From Leguminivora glycinivorella (Eukaryota; Arthropoda; Insecta; Lepidoptera; Tortricidae): 64,000 nucleotides of DNA. Numbering within the stretch: the first letter of the stretch is position 1; every line of letters starts with the position of its first letter. The notes under the pieces are model-generated. The model had not been told where the DNA came from and did no database searches. It worked only from the letters and a program-made list of their open reading frames with translations. The translations under genes were made by a program, and so were the position numbers. The stretch covers positions 1,381,501 to 1,445,500 of the forward strand of contig NC_062990.1 of assembly GCF_023078275.1 (NCBI RefSeq), read 5' to 3'. This document shows positions 1-11,049 of the stretch, piece by piece.

Positions 1-2
1 AT

Positions 3-2165
3 TTAAATTTGAAAGTTATAGAACCTGAAACACAGACTTTGAATGATTCACTATCAGTCAAATTAGTACAGAATCAAACAGAAAATGAAAATTACAGTGA
101 TTCTGAAGTAGTACCTCAAGACTTGCTTGAATTGAAGTGGCCAGACGAACCAAATCAAAGTGATAAACAACAAACAATAATACCTGTTAAGAAGCTTAAC
201 TTTAATGAATCATTAACAGTAAAATATATACCTTCTCATAAACTACTGAGAGTCTATGGTGGTCCCAAAGCTTCTCAAAATTTAGCCGGAAATTGCAATG
301 ATAAAGAGACACAGGACGAAACTGCTCAAAAACCCAGTATAGATCTTACGAAATGGTTGCATGATCAAGGCATGAACACCATTAAAGCTAAAAGTATTAC
401 TGATATCAGTGCTACACAAGATTTTGATATAGAGGACCATATAACTAAAAAAGTTAAAGTAGAAATGAAAGATCCTGAAAGATCTAATCACTCTGGAACT
501 GGATTGATAAAAAATAAATGCAGTATTGCTGTTAAAAACTTAGAGTTAGAAGAAGCTTTAGACTTGAGAGATCCAGACATCGATACTGATGCAATCAGAT
601 GTGGACTTTGCGATTTAAAATTCATACTTTTTGAATCATATCAAAGTCATTATAAAACGCATAACATATCTGATAAAGCAAAATGTTATAAGTGTTCTGG
701 TAAATTTCCTGTTGTTGAATTGTTAATAGAGCATCTACTGAATATACATTCTGAGCATATGTCTTACTGCACTATATGTTACGCGCTGTTACCTCAAACT
801 AAGATGGCACATCACGTAATTGAATACCATGCAAAGAAAGTTCAAATTGTAAACGCCCAGTCAGTACCTTTAATAACCAAGGATGGTAGATGTAAATCTT
901 GCCTTCAAACATCAGTTGGCAGCTCTCATATCTGTGTATTTAATTACGAATGCATTGAATGTAAACAAGACTGCATACACGAAAGATTCATTAAATCATT
1001 CATAGAACAAATCAAAGATAATAAAACAGTATATAAATGCACAGACTGTGAATATATGTACAAAACTAAGCAGGATATCGTCAAACATGCCAACTATATG
1101 CATCTTCGGCATTTATCTCACCAGTGCAATGTCTGCGAAATGAAATTTGGATCTCAAAATGAACTTACCAAGCATAGCGCTTCTTGCCATTACACTTGTA
1201 TGCGATGCAAGAAAGTGTTTTCAGAGAAGAATCTTAACCATGACTGTCATTTAGAAAGTGATTTGTGTTGTGAAACCTGCGGACAAAAGTTTAGCAATCC
1301 GAGATTGTTACACAAGCATAAAGAAACTGCGTCAGCTATAAGAGATCAGTGTATTCTTTGCCATGATTTTGTTCCAAACATATGTAATCTGTCCCGACAT
1401 ATGCAGGTTAAACACCAAGTGTATTTAAAAAAAGTCAACGAAACAATTTTCTATGAATGCACAATTTGCCAGCAAAGATTTGACGATGGAATCGAATTTA
1501 GGCAGCACAAATGTTTGTACGACTGTCATATTTGTGAAAAAAGATTTATTAATAAAATACTGTATGAAAGACATTTGCAAGCACATAAAACTGGTAGACC
1601 GAAATTTAAGTGTTCTGTTTGTAACTTGGAGTTAAAAGACAAAAGCTCTTTGAGTAATCATATGGGAACACATCCGGAGCATGTGACATGTCCGATATGC
1701 AAAACCTATGTTACGAAAACTGTCTTATTAAAGCATGTTGAAAGTCACAAAGATGCTGGTGATCTAAAATGTCCGCATTGCGTTTTAGTGTGTGAGAACC
1801 AAAATCAGTTAGAAGTGCATGTGAACAGGTTCCATCTAATGCAAAGGCCATACCAGTGCGATATATGTAGTAAATCTTTCTATGGAAAATTAAAATTACG
1901 TGAGCATATAAAAGAACATAACGCGTCTCATCGTCGTACCTGTCAATGCCCTGTATGTGATAAGAGTTTCACTAGAAAAGTGTATTTGGAAAAACATTTG
2001 AAGTTACATACAACTGGGCAGCTGTATAACTGTAATTTGTGTGAAAAAGTGTATATTTCTGAAGCCCTCTTGAAGCAACATAGGAAGAGCCATGCAGACG
2101 ATTTAGAGTCTAAACCTGAAACTTCTCAAAGCGGTCACATTTATTCCATATTATTTGATGCATAA
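3..2165 (+). CDS. C2H2 zinc-finger protein, 5' part outside the window
   Basis: The frame is open from the window edge to a TAA at 2163-2165, giving about 720 residues without a convincing start codon, so this is the last exon of a longer gene. The first 190 or so residues are a polar linker. The rest carries about 16 C2H2-type or near-C2H2 fingers, for example CGLCDLKF with a HYKTH end near residue 200 and CPVCDKSF with a HLKLH end near residue 655. Several central units are degenerate (a missing second His, or C2HC). No ZAD is visible; the four similar genes downstream have it on a separate first exon, so I infer one lies upstream. The expected role is sequence-specific DNA binding in the nucleus. 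AATAAA overlaps the end of the frame. The target is unknown. Confidence 0.88.
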   Translation, partial: LNLKVIEPETQTLNDSLSVKLVQNQTENENYSDSEVVPQDLLELKWPDEPNQSDKQQTIIPVKKLNFNESLTVKYIPSHKLLRVYGGPKASQNLAGNCNDKETQDETAQKPSIDLTKWLHDQGMNTIKAKSITDISATQDFDIEDHITKKVKVEMKDPERSNHSGTGLIKNKCSIAVKNLELEEALDLRDPDIDTDAIRCGLCDLKFILFESYQSHYKTHNISDKAKCYKCSGKFPVVELLIEHLLNIHSEHMSYCTICYALLPQTKMAHHVIEYHAKKVQIVNAQSVPLITKDGRCKSCLQTSVGSSHICVFNYECIECKQDCIHERFIKSFIEQIKDNKTVYKCTDCEYMYKTKQDIVKHANYMHLRHLSHQCNVCEMKFGSQNELTKHSASCHYTCMRCKKVFSEKNLNHDCHLESDLCCETCGQKFSNPRLLHKHKETASAIRDQCILCHDFVPNICNLSRHMQVKHQVYLKKVNETIFYECTICQQRFDDGIEFRQHKCLYDCHICEKRFINKILYERHLQAHKTGRPKFKCSVCNLELKDKSSLSNHMGTHPEHVTCPICKTYVTKTVLLKHVESHKDAGDLKCPHCVLVCENQNQLEVHVNRFHLMQRPYQCDICSKSFYGKLKLREHIKEHNASHRRTCQCPVCDKSFTRKVYLEKHLKLHTTGQLYNCNLCEKVYISEALLKQHRKSHADDLESKPETSQSGHIYSILFDA

Positions 2166-2324
2166 TAAATTATTATTTGATTTAACAGGTTAAACACATT
2201 TCTATTCATCACAACATTCATCTTACTCGTTTCATAGGCAATTATTTATAGGTATATACTTTTCATCTCTTTACAATTTTTCTTATCCTGATCAATTATG
2301 TGTTGACTGTTGACGTGATTTGAT

Positions 2325-2415
2325 CTGGTTCCGGCAGAATATCAGTGCTGCTGCCTCAGGGCGTAGCGTAATACTGAGCCTTTTGTCTTGTTGCGACGCG
2401 CTCAGTATTATAATA
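2325..2415. repeat. Short hairpin-bearing repeat, probably a LINE 3' end
   Basis: TAATACTGAGC at 2369-2379 is inverted as GCTCAGTATTA at 2400-2410, inside a GC-richer block that contrasts with the AT-rich flank. It resembles the stem-loop 3' end of a retroelement, but no coding part is attached. The assignment is tentative. Confidence 0.3.
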
Positions 2416-2636
2416 TACTATTGTAAAAATCTGTGCAATTTCCTGTTTCGAATTTGCTTATTAAAATATGTATTTTAATTATTTTTTGTAACTTATTTCT
2501 ATTGTGTATTGTGACAAGCAAATAGACGGATATCTATCTGGCATCTATCTATCACGTGTAAAATTTTGTAACTTAGTAAATGTATAGAATATTTTATGCT
2601 CATTTTTGTTCTATCTACCTTAGATAACCAAAGACC

Positions 2637-2960
2637 TATATAACTTCGTATAGACAGATAAAGTCTATGAAAAAAACGTACCCCAAAACCATACCTACAG
2701 AAAAAGGTACGGTGAGCTAGATGGCGATACACCTTTGGGGTACGCTAGGCTAGATGGCGCTAATATTAATATTTGACATTTTAACACATATCACGCTAAG
2801 AAGAATATGGGCCAAATTGTCAAAACTGAGGTTCAAAAGTTTTAAGCCTGTGTGGAGAGATGGCAGTCTATGCACTGTGATAACTTGGTGATAACACATT
2901 TTACTTTGACAGTAACTATCTTTAATACTCTATCCTCTTTGATAATACGTATCCTACCAT
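2637..2960 (-). repeat. Repeat family F, copy 1
   Basis: This is one of at least six copies in the window of a roughly 300-bp non-coding element marked by ATGGCGCTAATATTAATATT and CAAATTGTCAAAACTGAGGT, ending near ACTTTGACAGTAACT. Other copies lie at 3001-3815, 35654-35952, 43172-43488, 45484-46195 and 52858-53135. No ORF is conserved between copies. It looks like a MITE or other non-autonomous element. Confidence 0.75.
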
Positions 2961-3000
2961 ACACAGCAAAACGGTGGAATGAACTGTCGCCTCGAATCAA

Positions 3001-3815
3001 AGACATGTAACTCCGTATAGACAGATAGTCTAAGAAAAAAACGTACCTCAAATCCCTAGAGAAAAAGGTACGGTGGCCTAGATGGCGTTACACCTTTGAG
3101 GAACGCTCGGCTAGATGGCGCTAATATTAATATTTGACATTTTAACACATATCACGCTAAGAATATGGGCCAAATTGTCATAACTGAGGTTCAAAAGTTT
3201 TAAGCTTGTGTCGAGAGATGTCAGTCTATGCACTGTACGTGATTACACGTTTTTAGGGTTCCGTAGTCAACTAGGAACCCTTATAGTTTCGCCATGTCTG
3301 TCGGTCTGTCCGTCCGTCCGTCCGCGGATAATCTCAGTAACCGTTAGCACTAGAAAGCTGAAATTTGGTACCAATATGTATATCAATCACGCCAACAAAG
3401 TGCAAAAACAAAAAATGGAAAAAAATGTTTTATTAGGGTACCCCCCCTACATGTAAAGTGGGGGCTGATATTTTTTTTTCATTCCAACCCCAACGTGTGA
3501 TATATTGTTGGATATAGGTATTTAAAAATGAATAAGGGTTTACTAAGATAGTTTTTTGATAATATTAATATTTTCGGAAATAATCGCCCTCTAACTTTTG
3601 AACCATATGTTTAAAAAATATGAAAAAAAATCACAAAAGTAGAACTTTATAAAGACTTTCTAGGAAAATTGTTTTGAACTTGATAGGTTTAGAAGTTTTT
3701 GAGAAAAATACGGAAAACTACGCAAGCCTACACTGAGCGTGCCCCGACACGCTCTTGGCCGGTTTTTTACTTTGACATTAACTCTCTATAATACACGATC
3801 CTCTTTGTATTTAAC
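3001..3815 (-). repeat. Repeat family F, copy 2, split by repeat E
   Basis: This second F copy lies head-to-tail with copy 1. It runs to about 3253, is interrupted by repeat E, and resumes at about 3769 with ACTTTGACATTAACTCTC, the segment that follows directly in uninterrupted copies. Repeat E therefore inserted after this copy was in place. Confidence 0.7.
3254..3768 (-). mobile_element. Repeat E, non-autonomous element (GGGTTCCGTAG type)
   Basis: The element begins with AGGGTTCCGTAGTC, carries a TCCGTCCGTCCGTCCG run, and ends with CGACACGCTCTTGGCCGG. The same element lies in opposite orientation at 7820-8416. It has no conserved ORF; the open frame across its left end (3208-3456) is repeat sequence and not a gene. 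Confidence 0.7.
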
Positions 3816-4262
3816 GAAAAAAAATACAAAAATTAAAAGTTCTAAACGTTATGGTTAGGAAGGTAAATAAAAGCCAAAAAAACTATGCATTTTTTTTACA
3901 ATCTTGAAATCGCACACAATACATGATTTTATTTATTTTACAGTTAAAAGCTGATTTAAAAGATTAATAATATTACATATGTACCGCTAAAAAGTGTAAA
4001 AAGATATAATAGTTTATTGCAAACCATGGTACAAAGAACATGGGGTCACATGGCACTCTAATAAAAGTAGCGAGATACTAAGCAGTCCTCGTAGCCTAAT
4101 AGAAACTTGCACCATCTAATATCGTTTTAGATGCCCCCATGGCCTGTAGCTAAGATTACAATCATTCACGCTCCGCAGCGAATCGCAGTTATCTTTCTCT
4201 ATCGCTCCTCCGTATTTGTGACAGAGTGAGTTGTATATCGTTCGTTACGAAGAATAGGTAGA

Positions 4263-4670
4263 TATAGTATGAATTTTCTGAGATGAACTTTTCGCTTTAG
4301 CCGTAATCTGTTAAACAAGGGCCTTTGTGTCTATTGTTCACGGCGGCTAGCTCCCGTTTAAACGGCACGTGCTATAGTCTCAGTGTAGTTAAAAAGCAAC
4401 TATCATGATAGTAATTAAGGTTCAAATCCATAAAAAGCCCTTTCGGAGATAACACGTTTTATCATCTTCAAAAAAAGTTATCTGCATACTGCAAACTGTT
4501 TAATAAATTTGAACCTTATTGCTATCATGATAGTTGCTTTTTAACTACACTGAGACTTTAGCACATGCTGTGGAAACGGGAGCTAGCCGCAGTGAATAAT
4601 ATAAACAAAGGCCTTTGTTTAACAGATTACGGCAAAAGCGAAACGTTCATCTCAGAAAATTCATTCTATA
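4263..4670. mobile_element. Fold-back element with arms of about 165 bp
   Basis: Arms 4263-4427 and 4507-4670 are near-perfect inverted copies around a 79-bp spacer. Each arm carries GATGAACTTTTCGC or its inverse, TAACAGATTACGG or its inverse, and ACTATCATGATAGT. The element has no ORF. The shape is that of a MITE or fold-back transposon. Confidence 0.8.
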
Positions 4671-4694
4671 CGTAGCGTCGGCAAATAGGCTCTT

Positions 4695-5262
4695 GCCTGG
4701 CAGCCCTGTGTGCGTAACCGAATGCACAAGATAACAACATCTCTTTCGTAGCTATCTTAGGTATTGGCGCGACAGAGCCAGACTACATTTCCGCGGCGTT
4801 TCGGTGGCGTTTCGCGTCGCAGAAATTCAGACACCGTATTTTAAGAATGCCATGGCTTTCCTACAATAGTGATGATAATTGCGAAGTACTGACTTCGCCT
4901 ATTTAACCCGGCAACCTTCAAATCAAGAGTGAACTGACCCCGTAGCCGAATGGCATTTCTCCGACGCCAAACAAAAACGAAACGCCGCGCCAGTTAGGCT
5001 CCGCGCACACGGAGGCAACAGTTGCTCGGCGACTTTCGTATTTGTATGAAAAGTTGCGTCGCCTCGTGTGCGCATCTTCATACTAGCCCTTAGACCGAGC
5101 GACGGAGACAAAACAGTTTTGTCTCCCGTCTGTGGGGGGCCTTAGTCGGGCTCTGTCGCGCCAATATGCAAGAGCGATAGAGCTAGATATCTACTAGCGT
5201 TTCGGTTCGTGAGCGTTTGTGCCATGCGGCTACGCACCCAGGTATCTTCTGGGCGAGCTCAC
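4695..5262. mobile_element. Composite inverted-repeat element (GGCGCGACAGAGCC type)
   Basis: GTGCGTA...CTCTTTCGTAGCTATC...GGCGCGACAGAGCC at about 4710-4790 is inverted at about 5150-5240. The centre contains further GC-rich inverted pieces. A third single copy of the same unit lies at 63805-63915. There is no coding potential. The stretch 5263-5434 holds only AT-rich flank of the next gene. Confidence 0.55.
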
Positions 5263-5434
5263 TCCATCGTAGGCCACGTCTTTGCCTTTGGCTAGTCTGT
5301 GGCCAAGAGTACGCCCATTTATAATTTAAAAAAAAAAACTGTATTCCATTTTCCCCCACGAATCCTAAGATGCATTCATACGATTTATCTCATAATTTAT
5401 AAATTAAAAAATCCTAACCTATTTTAGTCATTAT

Positions 5435-8400
5435 CTATTCATTGACCTCCTCAATGATAACATTACTAGTGCCATCATCATCATCATCCAACCTTGGCCT
5501 TCTTCCATCTTCAAACAAATGATAATATTCTTTTTCTAACCCCTCTACTTCTCTATGATCAAACTTCCTATCCTTATGCGGCCAATGGAACTTCTTGAAA
5601 TGCTGTCTCATCTCCACAGCTATATAAAACATTCTATTACAAAAAGGACATGGTATAGACTTTTCAGAATGCTTTTTGATTCTATGAGTTTTCAAAGCGC
5701 TCGCTGAAATGAAACTTTCTGCGCATATTTCGCAATAATATGGCCGTTCACCGGTATGTAACCTTAAATGCATTCTTAAACAGATTTTATTTGAAAATCT
5801 CTTGTCACACACTTCACAAATATAGTTCTTAGTCACATAATGAGTGTCCATATGTCTAGTCAGTTGTAGTTTCCCGCAGAAATCTTTCTCGCACACTGAA
5901 CATATGTATGGTTTCACTTTCAAATGGTGACGGTTTACATGAGCTTCTAATATACTAGGATCTGATGCCATATAGTCACAGGCCTCACATTTATATCTCC
6001 GTTTCATTCTTTCTCTCATTACGGGATCATCTTTATAAGAATGGTATTTGATGTGTTTTTGTAATCCAGCAGGTTTAATCAACTTGTCGCAAATCGGACA
6101 AGGTATTGGCTTCATGTGACTCTGTTTGTGATACCGAAGATAAACTTGCGAGGAACATGTCTTGCCGCATACATCACAGCTGTATGCTGGTGCTTCTCCA
6201 GATTCTACAGCATGTCTTAGCATATGCTGGGATAAACATGCTGCTTGCAACTCCATGTTGCAAACACTACATTGCACCCGTTCGCAATACGATTTCACAT
6301 GCTTTCGCCTATGTACATGTAGTTTTTTCAAAGTATCAAACTCAATATTACAAGTTCGACAAGGGAATTTAGCGTTCGGTCCATGCGTTCTGATATGCCG
6401 TTTTAAGTCGGCTCTAGTATCAAATTTTTGTTCACAAATAACGCAATCCGTAAAAGATCTCCTATTTCTATTCTGCAGACCGCTATGCACTTTTACTGTG
6501 TGCTCTTTCAATTTTCCGTCTGTTAAAAATGTTTTTGTACACAAGTTACATGGGTAAATTTCTTGAATATGCCTTCTCTTATTGTGGTTAGTAAGGAATT
6601 TAAAATTATCAAATGAGGCTGGACATTCATTACATTTAAATTCTCGTTTAGATAGTGCACATTGCTTCTTATGGTTTTCATAATAATTCGTGCTTCCCTT
6701 GAACTCTTGATCGCAATACTCACATACATAACACTCTGTATGGAACTGATAAATGTGCCCTCTTAAACCTACTTTGGAGTAGAATTGCTGACCGCAAATG
6801 TCACAAGCAAACGATACATGATCCAAATGCTCTCGATTTGCGTGTCCGATGAGAAAGTCTTTCTTATGGCACACATAGTCGCAATCCATACATTTTATCT
6901 TTGACGCTCTGGCTTTTATTTGTTCTCTGTAAGATATTAAATACTTGTGATGAATGCATGGTATTTCTACGCATTCAGAACACTTGAATTTACATTTATG
7001 CTCATTTAGTTCTTCACCTTCAAAATGTTTTAGACATAAAAGGCATTGCGACTTAGTATGTTCTGGATCTGGGTCATCGGCATTTGGGTGGCTTATTTTC
7101 ATATGAGCATTTATTTCGCTGTTCGTATAAAAAGCTAAATTACAAATATGACAAGTTTTCTTGTCATCTTCATGGTTCAATCTAAAGTGTTCATTCAAAT
7201 CTCCATCTGGTACTAGTAAGTTACAAATTTTGCATTTCATCATGGCATGTGTTTTATAATGAATTTTAAGACTCTGTTCTGTGCTTAAAACTTTGTTACA
7301 AATTAGACACTGTATTTGAGGTTTTTCATGAAAATCTCTTTCATGCTGTTTCCATTCTTTGAAAGTCTGAACTATTATGTTACATTCAACACATCGGTAT
7401 CCTGCCGGTTTTCTGTAGACCTTCTTTTTATATTTTTTCTTTTTGACAGTAACCATATTACTTTTAACTTTTGGTTGCTTAGCTGTGTATTCGACATATG
7501 GTGTTTCAACATTCTCTAAAATTATAAGAACTTCAGAGTTTTCGTAATCATCAACAGGATTTAACTGTTGTACAGCATTGACCACTTTGAAGTTCAACTC
7601 GTTTATGCAATTGTTAATGACTTTGTATGAGTCTCTGGTGTTGTGTATGAAGATGTATGACGGTAAGACCTTGTCAATACATTTCTCACACATATATGAG
7701 CTGGCTAACACGTTATTGACCTGTAAGGGAAGAAAAAGGTTTAGTTTATGCAGAATACAAAATTTAGCTTACAATAAACATAAAATTATGAAAGAATCTA
7801 CCTAGATGACTTTTCAGAAAACCGGCCAAGTGCGAGTCGGGCTCGCGCACAAAGGGTTCCGTAGCAGCAAATATAATAAACTTATTATGTCAATTTATAC
7901 ACCTGCCAAAATTACAGTTAAATCAACCTATCTCAAAAACTATAAGAGATACTTTGATCAAACCAAAAATCGTTGAAAGAGTTAATTAGCATGCATCACC
8001 TCTATTTTTTTTAGAATTTTATACCCCGTAGTTATAAAAATAGAGGGGGGGGGACATACTTTTTACGACTTTGAGAGCTGATATCTCAAAAACCGTTCAC
8101 TTTAAGAAAAATGTTTTTAGAAAACTTTATATCATTTTAAAAGACCTTTCCATTGATACCCCACACGGGTATGTACATCGAAAAAAAATTTTCATCCCTC
8201 AGTTACATGTATGGGGGCCCCACCCCAATTCTTTTTTTTTTATTTAGTGTCATAATTTTGTAGCGGTTCATACAACACATATTCCCATCAAATTTCATCA
8301 CTGTAGTACTTATAGTTTCCGAGTAAATCGGCTGTGACAGACGGACAGACGGACAGACGGACATGACGAAACTATAAGGGTTCCGTTTTTGCCATTTTGG

Positions 8401-9286
8401 CTACGGAACCCTAAAAAACTCCTTTGTTCCATTTTGTGCCCAGAAAACTAGATATTGTTTTGTACAGGTCTAAGCAATAAAAATACTCATATTCATAATT
8501 CAGTAAAAAAAAGCGCTGGTGGCCTAGCGGTAAGAGCGTGCTTCGAAGCTCGTACCAATGAGTTCTTCAGAACTTATGTACGTAATGTCAGTTGATATTA
8601 GCCAGTCGCTTTTCGGTGAAGGACTAATCCCAATAAGGCCTAGTTACCCTTCGGGTTGGAACTGTTGGAAGGTCAGATGGCAGTCGCTTTCGTAAAGCTA
8701 GTGCCTACGCCAAATCTTGGGATTAGTTGTCGGACCCCAGGCTCCCATGAGCCGTAGCAAATGCCGGGATAACGCAAGGAGGATGATGATGATTCATAAT
8801 TCAGTTTTACAAAACTGTTTCAACAACATAATAAAGAAATAAATATTATAGGACATTACATAAATTGACTGAATTAAGCTAAATGACCTAAAGAACATAC
8901 AAATAATAAACTAAAATACTTACACTATTATTAAAAACATAGCTAACAATATCTTCCAGCAATCTAACTTCAGTGCCCCTGTGTGTAACCACTTCCAACT
9001 CCACTCTGACTGGTTGCAACTCATCGTTAGCCACAAGGCAAATACCGCAGAATTGTTTAGAGTACAGAACATTCTTCAGGTTATCCTTGATGAAATCAAA
9101 GTCATCATAATTCTTAAATGTTATGAGTATATCTGTGTCATCTGCATATTCTGTCTCATTTATGTCTAGATTCTCACCGATTGTGTCTGGGTGTTCAATA
9201 CAGTCTTCTGTGGTAACTATGTCTGGGTGTTCTATATAAGTTATATTTTCTGTGTAATCAAATGCAGATGTTGTAGGTTCATCCAT
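5435..9286 (-). CDS. ZAD-C2H2 zinc-finger protein, two coding exons
   Basis: Exon 1 is 8924-9286 and exon 2 is 5435-7720. They join in phase 0 (AAT AGT|gtaagt to ttacag|GTC) to give about 882 residues. The N-terminal half carries a ZAD split by the intron: CGIC in exon 1 and CEKC in exon 2. A basic linker (VKKKKYKKKVYRKP) is followed by about 17 C2H2 or C2H2-like fingers, with the most regular TGERPY-linked ones near the C terminus, then an acidic tail rich in Asp. ZADs usually mediate homodimerisation, and the fingers imply a nuclear DNA-binding regulator. A TTTCAG acceptor lies directly upstream of the ATG (about 9291), so a non-coding first exon is likely. The 1.2-kb intron contains one repeat E and one SINE. 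Confidence 0.93.
7820..8416 (+). mobile_element. Repeat E inside the ZAD intron
   Basis: The element starts ACCGGCCAAGTGCGAGTCGG, contains GACGGACAGACGGACAGACG, and ends GGCTACGGAACCCT. It is the opposite-strand relative of 3254-3768. It lies between the two coding exons of the minus-strand ZAD gene and does not touch the splice sites. Confidence 0.75.
8505..8791 (+). mobile_element. SINE-A copy with intact target-site duplication
   Basis: This is a tRNA-derived SINE starting AGCGCTGGTGGCCTAGCGG (A-box-like) and ending AACGCAAGGAGGATGATGATG. Direct repeats ATTCATAATTCAGT flank it at 8491-8504 and 8792-8805. The B-box region found in other copies is deleted here. It sits in the intron of the zinc-finger gene. 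Confidence 0.85.
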
Positions 9287-10600
9287 TATTACCTGAAATA
9301 ATTAAAATATTGCTTTGCATTCAAATAGAAAATGATAATTGGTTTATTACATAAATATATGAATGATTATGAATAACTGCTGAGGTTTTTGTGTTTTGTG
9401 ATTTTAAGTTTAAAGATCTTTATTTCTCAGAAGAATTATAATTCACTCGTGTGAGAAACATATCACTTAAAGCAACATACTTATTAACTAAGTGAGAGAA
9501 ATTGTTCTGCTAAACTATTCTGCAAACCTTTGGGATTAAATTATATTATAACAAAATATGATGTTTATGAAAACCTGAACTATAAATAAATGTCTAGGCA
9601 TGGACAGGGCAGGGGCTCTAGGATTACCAACTCTTAGACTCTACATGTAAATGTTATCATTAAATTAATTGTTATTATCTAATAATATGGTTTAGTTTTT
9701 AGTCTAGTTTTAAGTTTCTGTTGCATGCCCTTTCAGGATGTCATGGCCATACTTGTATCATATTATGTCAATAAAATAAATAAATATTGGGGACACCTTT
9801 GACCTTACACAGATCAACTAACATAGACACTACTAACATCTCAATTTTATTGTACATGACTACAACAAATAAATGAAATGAAATTTGATTTAGATTGAAT
9901 ATTTTCGGGGTATAAGCAGACCTATCGCCCATTAGTACCTTGGAGTCGAGCTCCTTGAAGTTTACTTAAAACATAATTCAAACTTGAATGGGCATTCATT
10001 TATACTTTTATTTACTTATTTCAAATTAGAAAAACATAGACCGGAATAATATTCATGTAGATGCAAAGTGGACAAAATGGCGCTCAAAGTACGCTTATTT
10101 GCTAAACGATTTATGCAACTACCTAAACTACTTATTATAGATTCTAAAAGCATGCAATTCGATTACCAGTAGATCACACAGTGATATTTTACTTACAAAA
10201 ACATAGTAGAACAATGGTTTTTATCTTAAAGTTAGAAACTTATTTTTCTAGCAGAAAAATAATTATATTTAGCGTAATCTCGCATCACACAATGAAAATG
10301 ATTGACATTGACATTTTTGACAGCAAGCACAGATAACATAGAGACCGAAAAATTTTACAAATATAAATAAAATTAGCCAGTAGTTAGCCAACGTAAGCAT
10401 AAAAGGGCTCTACATACATTCATATAAATTTTCGTTTTAATTAAAGAGTCATAAAAGTGCTGACATACGCCCGAACAGCACCAAAATCATCCGCATACTA
10501 TCCGGTCTCATTTACGTGAAAAACCACAACGGTCGCAGTCAAATGTGGTAATTTGCTAGCTATTTAACCATGAAAATCGAAATTCGTTGATCAAGTCAAG
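9287..10600. other. Upstream region of two divergent zinc-finger genes
   Basis: No coding gene is visible. It holds the untranslated leader of the minus-strand gene and two probable LINE 3' ends: about 9595-9790, ending in ATAAAATAAATAAAT, and about 9840-9890, ending in AAATGAAATGAAA. Some flanking AT-rich sequence is unassigned. I could not place a start site. Confidence 0.5.
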
Positions 10601-10608
10601 GGAGGTCT

Positions 10609-10773
10609 TTTAAACAAATACTATATAAACTCTAGAGTTAATACGTGCAGCTTCTGACGTTTCCTATACAATGGAGCGTCAACAATTTTACTAGCGCCAT
10701 CTAGCGGTACGAGTTGTTCAAAGTAGTTTGTTGCACGTATTAACTCGTAGAGTTTACATAGTATTTGTTTTAA
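10609..10773. mobile_element. Short fold-back MITE
   Basis: The arm AAACAAATACTATATAAACT at 10612 is inverted at the right end (near 10770), with CACGTATTAACTC repeated in inverse inside. The spacer is about 80 bp. It lies upstream of the next zinc-finger gene. Confidence 0.75.
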
Positions 10774-11049
10774 ATATGGTCATGGTCATCTTTTTATAGC
10801 CCAGATATTTTTAATTATGTTGGTCAATATAAATCCTACAATAATTAAACTACTGAATTTTGCCTCCATAGTACAAAATATTTTGCTAATCTGTTACTTT
10901 GTTGTCACTGTCAAGGTGACAATTGACATACATGTTCGGTTCTTGAAAAAAATTTTCTTTATATCAACAGGCTCAACTCAACAGTTCTTTCATTTATTTT
11001 AAGACTCCTAAATAATAATATTTCAAAAGTAGTGAATACTAAAAATAAA

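Noticed and set aside
3208..3456. 82-codon open frame
   Set aside because: It spans repeats F and E, whose other copies do not keep the frame.
6106..6557. Plus-strand open frames of 88 and 131 codons
   Set aside because: They lie antisense to the zinc-finger array and their Cys/His-rich look is a shadow of the fingers.
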